From NCBI GenBank assembly GCA_040954595.2, contig CM082592.2:8804001-8868000 (forward strand): a stretch of DNA of 64,000 nucleotides. The letters are read 5' to 3'. Positions 54,301 through 64,000 of this stretch are shown piece by piece. The translations under genes were made by a program, and so were the position numbers. This DNA comes from Balanoglossus misakiensis. Its lineage: Eukaryota; Hemichordata. The notes under the pieces were generated by a model. It did no database searches. It was not told the DNA's origin and saw only the letters and a program-made list of their open reading frames with translations. Position 1 is the first letter of the stretch; each line of letters starts with the position of its first letter.

Positions 54301-57300
54301 ACTGTATCTCTGCCGGGCCCAGTCTGACACAGTGGAATATTCCACAGTCATGTGACTGTTGTCGTCAGCTAGTGGGCCGTTTTCACCGAGCTGAATTCAT
54401 GGAGGAATATGCGAAACCTGTGGTCTAAACGTGATATTTTCCTCGACTTAAGACAAATTCACTTGATCTAAAAAATGGGGAATATCCACCTCTCGGGTCC
54501 CGATGAGGCTCTTGTAATTTCCGGTAAGTTTTGCACCGAAAATGCTGGTGGAGCGATGAGAATTTATCTTCAGTGCTGATGTATGTAGGACATCGCACGG
54601 ATTAGGTTTTCTCTGACAGTAATGATCCCACTGGAGCATGCTGAGTGGCCGATGACCTTATGCAGGGTTCCGTTTAATAATCGCTGCACGATCCTGACTG
54701 AATCAAGGAATATCTACCAAAATCCCTCTCCCCAAAACAGTGATGTTTACATCAAAATATCTGAAATATATTTTATCATTCGTTTTGCATACAATTTCTT
54801 TCCTTTATGGACGACAAGCAAGTGTTTCACTCGTGTATAAAAATTGATTGCTTATCAGACATGGTCATCAGTATTCAGGCATTCCTAAAAAAAAATCTAG
54901 GGTAAGAGGATCACAGCCCCATTACTTTCTATTAAAAAAGACGTAATATTTACACCAGTTTTAATAATTTGTATATTATAAGGTTATTCACGCACAAATC
55001 ACATTATATTTATATTTTATGAGTGATGGTGAAGACTGCATTAAATATACTGTAAGATCAAAGGTTTTTGTTATAAATAAATTTGCAGAAAAAATATATA
55101 CGTGTCAGAGGGAGGACTTGATGAGCAAGGTGGCCTTGACCTATGTGTTGTTGGTCATCTACTTTTACTATCAACACTTTGGAATTCATCAGGGAAAAGT
55201 TAAAACTGTCCACTTATAACATTCTGCACTCAAGTACAGGAGTAGCATCAAAATGATCTCAACGAGGGCTGTAGCAGGTTTTTAAAATTCCGACTTTTAT
55301 CTTGCATAGGTGGTTGTTGTGGTGCCACAACAAAGAAGACCGTCATAGGAGGATGGGCCTGGGCCTGGTGTCTGGTGACAGACGTGCAGCGACTCGGCCT
55401 GGAGGTGATGACCCTGAACCCCACGTGCGAGAGCGTGGAGACCTCGGAGGGCGTACCCCTGACGGTCACCGGTGTGGCGCAGGTCAAAGTCATGACGGAG
55501 CCTGAGTTGCTGGGCACGGCGTGTGAACAGTTCCTGGGCAAGTCGGATGAACACATACAGAGTGTCATCCTGCAGACCATGGAAGGTCACCTCCGAGCTA
55601 TTCTAGGTAAGAGGTACATTTATATTAATTAACCCTGCTAGCAGCAACATACCATTAAAATTGTATGTTGTGTGAACCAGTGTGAGCTTTATGCAACATA
55701 GTACACGTAACTGATATTGGAAAAAAAAAATTACCATCATTTGATGCCCAGGTACCCTGACAGTTGAAGCTATCTACCAAGACAGAGACCAGTTTGCCTC
55801 CCTGGTGCGCGAGGTGGCAGCCCCCGACGTTGGCCGCATGGGAATTGAAGTGCTCAGTTTCACCATCAAGGACGTCTTCGACAGGGTGGATTACCTGGAC
55901 TCCCTGGGCAAGGCCCAGACCGCTGTTGTCAAGAGAGACGCGGACATTGGTGTGGCTGAAGCCAACGCAGAGGCTGGAATTAAGGTGAGAGAATTACCCA
56001 GAATCAGTTTATATGTTTGCTACCTGAACTTGAAGATCAAAATCGTCTGGAGTACTATTATACACTTTCTGCCATCTGTGCAAATGAACATTCATGAGTA
56101 AAATGTATTCTTTAACCCCCAACATTGTTCTTCCGATGTAGGAATCAGAATGTCAGAGACAGATGATGGACGAGAAGTTTGATGCAGACACAAAGATTGC
56201 TGACTCTCAAAGACTCTACGAATTACAGAAAGCTAACTTTGAGAAGGAAGTCAATGCTAAGGTATGTCACGGCACATCACTGCATTCTTCAGATTTACAC
56301 AAGAGGTCTTCCAGCACGGTTGTTGGTCCTTGTACAATATGTAATCTTCTCCTTGTGTATGCACTCACCCACAGAAAGCTATCGCTGAATTGGCCTATGA
56401 ACTACAAGCTGCCAAAGTCAGGCAGAAAATCCGTAATGAAGAAATTGAAATTGAAGTTGTGGAGCGACGAAAGCTGATCGACATTGAGGAGAGGGAAATT
56501 TCACGTAAGGAGAAGGAGCTGATCGCCACTGTGAGGAGACCGGCCGAGGCGGAGTCATTCAAAATGGAAACGCTGGCTGATGGTAAAAGGTAAGAAATCC
56601 TGCTAAGCCCTTTTGTACCTTATTTTGAGGAAGAATCTCCGTGTGGTGGCATAGGTCACCAAGGGTACAGAGTTCAAAAAGGTTAAAGGCACAGTAACGG
56701 GCAGTTTCCAGTTTCCGTAAACGTTTCTGCTGTCTGTCATGTAGAGAGTCTAGAGTCTTCACTGTATTGTAATGTCTTTTTTTCCAGAACGCAGACCATT
56801 TTGACAGCAGGAGCCGAGGCAGAGAGGATCAAGGGCATTGGTGGTGCCGAGGCGTTTTCCATTGAAGCCATCGGCAAAGCAGAGGCTGAGAGAATGAGAA
56901 TGAAGGCCGCTGCATACAAGCAGTATGGAAGTGCTGCCATGATGAGTCTTGTGTTGGAAGCGTTGCCTAAGGTAATGTTTTTGTCATCAGGCAGTGACAC
57001 CAGTGTTTTCAATCCTGTGTGTGTGTGTATGTGTATGTGTGTGTGTGTATGTATGCATATACCGGTATGCACAGCTGTGTACACTTGCATTTCTATGCAC
57101 ATGCACGTGTGTTTTCTCTGCGAACGTACCCGCCTGTGACATGGGTACTCCAGACAGCAGAATCACAACTTATTACTCTGTCATATTTGCAACTGCAGAT
57201 CGCTGCTGAGGTGTCTGCTCCATTGGCCAAGACGGACGAGATCGTACTGCTTGGCGGTGACAACAGAACAACTGAAGAAGTCACCAAGCTAGTAGGACAG

Positions 57301-57636
57301 CTGCCACCTGCTGTACAGGCGTTAACTGGCGTAGATCTCTCTCAGGTAAGAAGGTAGTGTGTGGACCATGCCACATGTTTTGACAGCAGTATTTTCATCA
57401 TAGAAATATGCCTGCTTCAGTGTACATCTTTCGCACAGTAAAAAATTATTATTTGTAGTTACATGGAAAGGGCTGAACTTCGTGCTGACACGATTTTCCC
57501 AAATCACAATAGATGTTTTTGTTTCTAAAATTCTTATAAACACACTCTAATTTGCCAGTCTTACTTATACAGAGCCTTGCAATTTTGTGTTTAAACCTAA
57601 CAGGTTTTAAAGAAGATTCCTGGAGCCAAGGCTTGA
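51302..57636 (+). CDS. FLOT2: Flotillin-2 (exon 1a form)
   Basis: Eight exons join in frame to 425 residues: 51302-51350, 55310-55606, 55752-55984, 56142-56261, 56375-56589, 56788-56971, 57199-57345 and 57604-57636. Human FLOT2 is 428 residues. Flotillin-2 is a lipid-anchored scaffold that oligomerises with flotillin-1 in membrane microdomains. The N-terminus MGNCHTVGPNEALVVSG equals the vertebrate form and keeps Gly2 for myristoylation and Cys4 for palmitoylation. The PHB/SPFH domain (GGWAWAW, VTGVAQVKVM, LTVEAIYQDRDQFA, EVAAPDVGRMGIEVLSFTIK) covers about residues 20-180. The flotillin coiled coil with EA repeats (AEAERIKGIGGAEA, GKAEAERMRMKAAAYKQYG) follows. Two further first exons can replace exon 1a. 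The roughly 4 kb intron 1 holds those exons and no other recognised feature. Confidence 0.97.
53076..53145 (+). CDS. FLOT2: FLOT2 alternative first coding exon 1b, cysteine-rich
   Basis: The ATG opens MCNCCDDCCCLKISGPNEAL and ends at donor TTGCAG|GTATAG with one base left over, the same phase as exon 1a. Spliced to 55,310 it gives a 432-residue isoform. GPNEALVV matches exon 1a, so this is a duplicated first exon. Gly2 is lost, so N-myristoylation is not possible. Six cysteines within the first ten residues suggest multiple palmitoylation instead. Confidence 0.85.
54475..54523 (+). CDS. FLOT2: FLOT2 alternative first coding exon 1c
   Basis: The ATG opens MGNIHLSGPDEALVISG and ends at donor TTTCCG|GTAAGT in the same phase and with the same 49-base length as exon 1a. 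Gly2 is kept for myristoylation, but Cys4, the palmitoylation site of exon 1a, is replaced by Ile. The isoform is 425 residues. Confidence 0.87.
57016..57054. repeat. (TG)n-rich microsatellite
   Basis: This is an imperfect TG/TGTA tract in FLOT2 intron 6. Confidence 0.85.
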
Positions 57637-59915
57637 TTTGAAACCAGATAGTATGGAATCCTGAAGAAGATCCAGTTTTTTTTCTCTATTGTATATTAAC
57701 TCAAGCAGTCTTTCTTATACTGATTATCTATTTATTTACCGAGGCTTGTCAGCAGTGTCTAGTTTCTTGCTGGGACATTTATCACAGAAAAACCCATCCA
57801 CCCTTAGAATGTGTGTACAATGCAGTATTCCCATTGTCTTTAATCTATGTTGGGGCAAACTATGTGGAAAATTGGGAGAGGGTCAGATATAGACGATATG
57901 GGTAAAGCAATGCAACCAGTAAGAATACACATCTAATAATGTTTCTGCTAAATTTTGTATAATCAGGTTTTTAATTCAATCAAGTCTGCCCTTCTTTTAC
58001 TTTCAAAAACTTTTTTTAATTTAAAGTTTTGAAATAACTGTATTTATCAGCTGGTGGAGTAATGCAGTCTTCTGTTCGTGTCAAAAACGACCAAACTTGC
58101 CACACAAGATTGTGTGTTTTTTCAGAAACTGCTGAAAGATATGCTGACAAGCTACCGAATTTAGTTTTTTTTTTCAGGGTGTTAATTAGCGATGTATACC
58201 TCTCAATGAAAATAGGCACAGTGCCTGTACTCCCAAGGTAGATATTGTTAGTCTCATTTGATGACGGCCAGTTGTAAGATTTGTAAACTTTTAACACTCC
58301 ATTTACTCTGTCAGACTTGTGACCACAGACCTCCGTGTTGTCAAGACTCCTGCCAAATAGAAGCCTTTCATCAAGGTTCTTCATATTTCATTTAGACTTT
58401 ACACAGTCATTCACAGACCTAATGTTCTCGGCTATTATCATGTTGCTCTGTTATCCTGCAGTTAACAAATTTTGTGATTGGTAACTAGAAATTTATGCCA
58501 GTTGTTTTGTAGCAATTTGCAGTTGTATATTGTACTCCACACACTGAGTGCTTTAACAGTTATGCGCGTCTTTTTTTTTTACACAAGAAAAATTTCTTTT
58601 GTGTTTTGATTTATTCCATATTGTAAATCCAGAATGCAAGTTGACTTTTTGGCTGATTAGTTTATTCAAAATGTATTTCAGTATTTTAAAAATACGTGTA
58701 ATCTTTGTGTATACTTTGGTGTGGAAAAGACGCTTACTGTGAAAAAACAATTGTGTATTTTTGTTAGGGCTTGGCACTGAAATCTATCCATAGTAGAGAT
58801 AAACCCAGTATTCAGCTGGCATGTAATTTTTGTTCATGTACTTAAAAAGCCGTGTGTCAACATAGTGTGTTGAATTTCCGAGAAGATAAAAACATGTTGG
58901 GTGACTGTTTAATTTTGTGCATTTGACATTCAGGTCTAGATAAATCATCACTACCCTCACCAAAACACTGACCTGTCACATGACACTGTTTCTATGGAGA
59001 CCACCAACCATGTATGGTGTGGGAGATTCCCCCCACCCATACCCTTCAAAAAATGGAACAGTCACCCATGTACCAAAAATAACCTGGGAAGAAGAGCAGT
59101 GAAACAAAGGGACTGTTCCTTATAGTCATAATTCTTTTGTATTATAAAGTGAATTTGAAAAAAAAATATGGACAAGTAGGTATTGATTTTAAGATTTTCA
59201 AGACAATTTAGCTCTTTTATATACTCTAGTAGCTTTGTGGATCATTGGTTTGTATTATGAGATTTTAGTCACAAACAAAATTGAAAAGTAAAGAACAAAT
59301 AATAGTGTGGAAGTGTCCAACATCACTGATTGAAAATTTAAAAAAATCCCTTCTACTATGATAATGTTGTCTTTGTGGCATGTAGGTTGTACTCAAATAC
59401 TTCAACCATCAAATAAACTTAGAAATTTGCAAAATAATTGCGTTTTGGAAGAGACCTTTAATAGAAATGCTTGTAGTGTAGTTTTGCAAAATCTCCAGAA
59501 TTTCTATGTATACACTTTTTAACTGTTTATACTGTTTGTGAACGTTGTGACGGTATTTTCATAGACAATGTAGAACTGTTGTACACAGTGGAAACAAAAT
59601 CAAATGCATGTTGGCAGTTTTTAGCAGCAGCAATGCTACATTGCACTAGCACTAACAATTCCCGTATTTTTGTGGAGCAGACCTCTTTCAAAATGAAGGC
59701 TTACTCCATATAAATATGATGAGGAATACAATGTAAAATAATTTTATTGCATGCATCTTTGCAATTTGCACACAAAAATCTCAGGCTGACAGAGTTTCTT
59801 ATGACACAAATTTAACATAGAGGCTTTTGTAACCATATCTTAGCACTAAAATCTTGTTGATTTTTAATTCATATTATTGTATATCATAGGCAGTTATCCT
59901 GTTGGTATTTAGTGC

Positions 59916-59921
59916 AATAAA
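59916..59921 (+). terminator. FLOT2: Candidate FLOT2 polyadenylation signal AATAAA
   Basis: AATAAA occurs about 2.3 kb after the FLOT2 stop. An earlier AATAAA lies at 59,412-59,417. Confidence 0.4.
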
Positions 59922-61982
59922 CTTTCAGTATCAGTTATTGTTGTACATTGAGTTTTTCTTACACTTTTTCACATGCAAGTAGAGCAGTATCTCTCTGCAC
60001 CTGTGTATGATATGAATGACCCTGTTTCCTCTTTAGAGGTCAAACATTCCCATATACATGTAAAACAATACTGATTTTGACTGGACCATAATGGTGAAAG
60101 GGTTAAGCTGTTATCACAGCTCTCTTTATACGGGTTGGAAGGTGTGTGCGTAGCTAGATTTCATGTCTGCAACAGGAGCTGTATGCCTGAACAGACCTGG
60201 TCATATAACCGATGTCGGTACGTTGGGGGCGCTTTTCAATTGTAGTAATGGCTTCCCCAAAGCACGATACGTCTGTACATGCGTCACCTCGAGGTAACTG
60301 GCTACCCAGAAGTTTGTCACTGGTAGGCGCGGCATTATACTACCAGAGTCCCTACTCTCAGAGGGACTATGGTATTACGTTTACGCACATGGTTAACGGT
60401 GCGATAACAGAATGGCCTGCTCTGAACACGGAATCGTCCGAATGTCTCTACCGATGAACTATTACTATTACTATAGTAGGATTGAATTTTTTCACTTACT
60501 TGCGTGGTTGGCGTAGACATGCACACCCGAAGCCGACTTTCATTTTCTATATCCGAGGGCAGCGCTGTATTCAGTCCCGACCGACAAGGCACACGTGGAT
60601 ATGAGCTGAACTTCGGCGTGGAGTCAGCCAAACAAAGAATAAAAATGAGTCTGTAATATTCAAGAACCCAGGTGTACGCCTACACGTGGTATACAGGTCG
60701 TCGTACGCACGCGCACGAGTGTAATGGGCAGATTTTCGCCTTTTTCCTGGAATATGTTTGAAACAAGAGCCCGAACTCCGCTCAGAACAACATCCTGTCA
60801 ATAGACATACAAAGTAACATGAAATTTGGTCAAATATTTTCTGGCGATATTGACCATGTGTCAAAATCACTTCCTTATGAATATGCAAATTGCAAGCCAT
60901 ACCCACCAGTCCGATCGGTTTCGATCTTGCCATGAACATGATGAATACTAGTATGCTATGATTATGCCAAACTGACAATACAGTGGACAGACATCTTTTT
61001 TATTTTACATTTTTTATTTAAATAATGTTGAAGTTTCTATGCACAAATTTTTGCATGCCTCTGCTGTGTGCACAGGAAATGTATTTACATCATTGCACAT
61101 ACACACCAAAGAAAAAAAAAGTTGAAAAAATAATACTATTCCATGTGAAAGCTTTCTCTGAAATTCTGTTGTAAGAAACAACAATCAATTTACTTGAATT
61201 ATACAAAGAAAAATGTCTTCAGTATGAAATAAAGATTTCAATTTTTTCTGGATTTAGACTGTGTTTTTACCTATCCATCACTGGAAACAGTCCTTCCATT
61301 TTATTTTACAGTTTGCAATAATATTTTTACAAGATAATCTGTGTGCATTCAATGTACTTTCTACACCAGTACTGGTCAAAATTTGTAAAAAACTTTTCAT
61401 GTGAGTTCTGACATGACAATATGTCAGTGAATCCGGTACATTTTAGAAGTGATAGACAAATATCGTGTGAATTTTTTACTTGAATGATCAAATCACTCAG
61501 ATAGTGGCAGTGGATTGTACACTACGATAAAACCCCTTCTGTATCCATGGAAAGTGTGTGTGTATGTGGGGGAGAGGGAGGGGGAGGGGGTGTTGGTTAC
61601 ATGCTCATGCTATAAGCGTTTGCTACTTGGGCTGACATTACTGAACCATACCTGCGGAGATGTACATGTAGTTGTGTTCAGCTTCAAATCAGAGACTTGT
61701 AGGAGCATCTAACAGCATTTCCAACAATTTCCCAGAATAATTATACACCGAAACTTTGGTGTACTATCCATTGCCACCACTGTAATGCATCTTTCAAACA
61801 CTCGAGTTGTAATAAATAATTTTGCAAAAAAAATCAAGCATTTCACTTTAATAATGAACAAAATTATAAAAAGAAAAAATAACCAACAAATTTTCTGATA
61901 AATTTTGGTGAGAGGTTAGATTGGAACGGAACATAATACACAAAATTAACATTCACAAACAAATACAATTTTTAACAGATTA

Positions 61983-62095
61983 TATGTGTGTATGTGTGTA
62001 TGTATGCGTGCATGTGTGTATGTATGTATGTACATTGTATGTATGTATGTGTACAGATGTATAGATTTATGTATGTATGGATGGATGTGCATATG
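61983..62095. repeat. (TGTA)n/(TG)n microsatellite
   Basis: An imperfect tract of TGTA, TG and GGAT units covers about 110 bases, just after the stop codon of the minus-strand gene and so probably in its 3' untranslated region. Confidence 0.85.
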
Positions 62096-62161
62096 CCTGT
62101 ACACTCAACACATGTGATTATTACAGTTTGGATGTTCGACTTTCAATTCTGTGTTTGAGCA

Positions 62162-64000
62162 TCAGCAAATGGACTGTTGGTTTGTGTCCTCCTTGTCTTC
62201 GTACAGACCAAAGATATCCTGACTGTTGCTGTCAGTTGATGGTTCTGTAAAGAGAGAGATGAACACCACAGTGAATCCCATTCTGTCAAGAGAGTAAGTT
62301 TTTACCACTTTGATGTATATTGTCTATTAGGGATAATATTGTTGCAAACAATTTTTTCCCCCAAACCTTCTTCCTCTTAAAACATAACTCACGTGTGGAT
62401 GGCACACTCCGACTGGATCCAGTCGTCTTCTTCCTGGTGACCGCCACCGGTGGAGGTGGCGAGGGCGCCATGGCAACACCCATCTCGACCGCTGCCTCCC
62501 TGCCATCCGTCGGCCCTGGCATTCCGGGGACACCTACAGCTGCCAGTAAGGAAAGTGCCGGATCACTACTACTAGCACCACTGCTCACAAAGACACTGTG
62601 ACTGGACGAAGAGCTTGGCAGGTCAAACACATGGTGGGTAGACCATGGGGAGCAATCTGAACCAAGCAAAGGGAGAGAGACAGAAAAAAAAGCACGGGCA
62701 GACATGTTGACCAGGACAGCAACAAAGCACATGAAAAGCAATCCTCGGCAAAATTTATGCAGATAGTATAGTCTGAACAGCACAGCATTATCAGAGTCTG
62801 CTAAACTATATGACGAAAATCATAAAAGGAGACAGAAAATAGCAACCAGCAATGTATACATTGCAACAATGACATAATGAGACAAGCTTATGTTTAACAT
62901 AGTGACATAACAGACAGACAGCTGTAGACATGAAATATTGTGGGTATCCTTCTTCAAACATAAGTTTGGTACCAGACAGACATGAAACAAACATTTGAAT
63001 ACAGTATGTAGATGGTTTTATAGCTAACATGTTTTTACACAGAGCAGCACATGCATTTCACACGAACACGTGAATACTGGACTGTTCTGGATGCAGCCTA
63101 TTATCATGTTAGTTTGATGAATGCCACACACTGGGAAACGCAATGAAATGCAACAGAAGAAAGAAAGTGGACAGTACAGATGAAAGACACACGTAGACAA
63201 ACATTGGGTTAATCGTTAGAAGTTTGTAAGGGTTTTTGTGATCGGTTTCTGAACTCTACCTGGGAGCAGTTTGTCATCGTCTCTGGTGGGAGCAGAAGAT
63301 GATGGTGGTGATTGCGGAGATATAGTAGAAGATCCAGAGGATTTTGCGGGAGATCTGTTTGGCTCTGGTGGTGTGTTGTGCTCGCTAGCCAAGGCACTGT
63401 GAAAGAGAAAACAACTTAGGCAAAAAAGGCACCCTCACACACACGCGCGTGAGACAAACACATTTTTACCTCCTTCGTCATCATAACTGGCCGAGCCAGA
63501 CTCGGATTCAGAATCAGATTGTTCCTCTGTTGGTGTGGCAGTTCGAGGTGGTAGTAATACTTGCCACTGTGTGTTCACTTCTTCTTTCTCAGATTTTCGC
63601 ATGGTGATGATTCTCTCTCTGCATAAGAAGTTGTTACAGGTGACTCTCTTTCTGGGTTTCAGTAACACCTCCTTCCCACCACATCAAAAAAGTCAACATT
63701 TTTTGTGTGTAATAAAAAGTGCACAGTCATGCGCATGCTCTGAATTTCTATTCGGTGGTTAATGGTGCAATTTTTTTTGGCATGTATATTACCCCAGAAA
63801 ACCCAAAAAACACAGCACACCGACCACAAACATTGTCTAACGGGGAGTCCGACCTCGATATTTGGTGACTCACCTCATCCTTGCTACCAGTCTTGCAGTG
63901 TTCAGCGTCGGTATGACGGACGAGGCGTCTGGGTCAGTCAGCGGGAATTCTTCCAGAAACGGGAACTGCTCCAGCGAGGTGTCAACTGTGCTGGAACTCA
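62162..64000 (-). CDS. 3' end of an unrecognised Ser/Pro-rich protein gene (partial)
   Basis: Five exons join in frame: 64000-63874 (cut by the window edge), 63618-63439, 63396-63260, 62656-62393 and 62244-62162. They give the last 263 or so residues. The first part looks folded: EQFPFLEEFPLTDPDASSVI, then LNTARLVARMRERIITMRKS and NTQWQVLLPPRTATP. An acidic serine tract (EEQSDSESESGSASYDDEGG) and a long Ser/Pro/Ala-rich disordered tail follow, ending with SQDIFGLYEDKEDTNQQSIC. I do not recognise the family. The tail suggests a cytosolic or nuclear regulatory protein. The donor of the second exon is ambiguous: keeping the next exon in its Ser/Pro-rich frame needs the GTGAGG donor inside a GT run, not the nearer GAG|GTAAAA. 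Confidence 0.65.

Larger units (their letters stand above)
57637..62161. other. FLOT2 3' untranslated region and convergent intergenic stretch
   Basis: From the FLOT2 stop to about 59.9 kb the sequence is A/T-rich and without genes, with AATAAA at 59,412-59,417 and 59,916-59,921. It fits a long 3' untranslated region. A short stretch at 60.2-60.7 kb is less A/T-rich but has no recognised frame. From 61 kb rightward is the 3' side of the minus-strand gene that begins beyond the window. Confidence 0.45.

Noticed and set aside
60212-60978. Overlapping plus and minus frames of 81-135 codons in a less A/T-rich stretch
   Set aside because: No family resemblance, and the frames on both strands compete with each other. 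No acceptor or donor supports one of them.
61983-62095. Possible CRISPR-like or regulatory tandem array
   Set aside because: It is a simple TGTA/TG microsatellite without spacers.

Overview
This is eukaryotic genomic DNA from an animal. Genes are split by GT-AG introns, exons join in consistent reading phase, AATAAA/ATTAAA signals follow the stop codons, and long intergenic stretches carry microsatellites. The gene set (MN1, CFAP119, CRTAC1, astrin/SPAG5, PPP4C, FLOT2) together with a compact layout of about 9 genes in 64 kb and short introns suggests an invertebrate deuterostome such as a hemichordate, echinoderm or lancelet. The exact group is inference. All gene models below were spliced by hand. 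Each complete model stays in frame across all its junctions.

Layout. Bases 1-12.9 kb hold no recognisable exon and look like the long intron (or flank) behind a giant first coding exon of an MN1 (meningioma 1) orthologue on the minus strand (12,889-17,341). A 4 kb gene-poor stretch follows. Next is CFAP119/CCDC189, a ciliary central-apparatus protein (minus, 21.5-24.1 kb), head to head with two tandem cytidine deaminase genes (plus, 24.7-26.5 and 27.2-28.6 kb). A CRTAC1-like secreted FG-GAP/ASPIC protein (minus, 29.7-33.0 kb) precedes a 21-exon astrin/SPAG5 orthologue (minus, 34.1-41.7 kb). SPAG5 shares a 350-bp divergent promoter with an unrecognised small secreted protein (plus, 42.06-42.50 kb). 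PPP4C (minus, 44.4-49.5 kb) lies head to head with flotillin-2 (plus, 51.3-57.6 kb), which has three alternative first coding exons. The right edge holds the 3' end of an unidentified Ser/Pro-rich protein gene (minus, 62.2-64.0 kb).

The genes do not form one pathway. They are a syntenic neighbourhood of housekeeping, ciliary, mitotic and secreted functions. From memory, human SPAG5 and FLOT2 are near each other at 17q11.2 and PPP4C and CFAP119 are both at 16p11.2, so the window may preserve an ancestral linkage block. The most interesting points are an invertebrate-looking MN1 with its giant-exon structure preserved, the triple 5' exon set of FLOT2 (one exon swapping the myristoylation glycine for a cysteine cluster), a spaced T-P...D-Q-G-T-S-P repeat in astrin, a CCAAT/CDE/CHR-like mitotic promoter, and the small unrecognised secreted gene that shares it.
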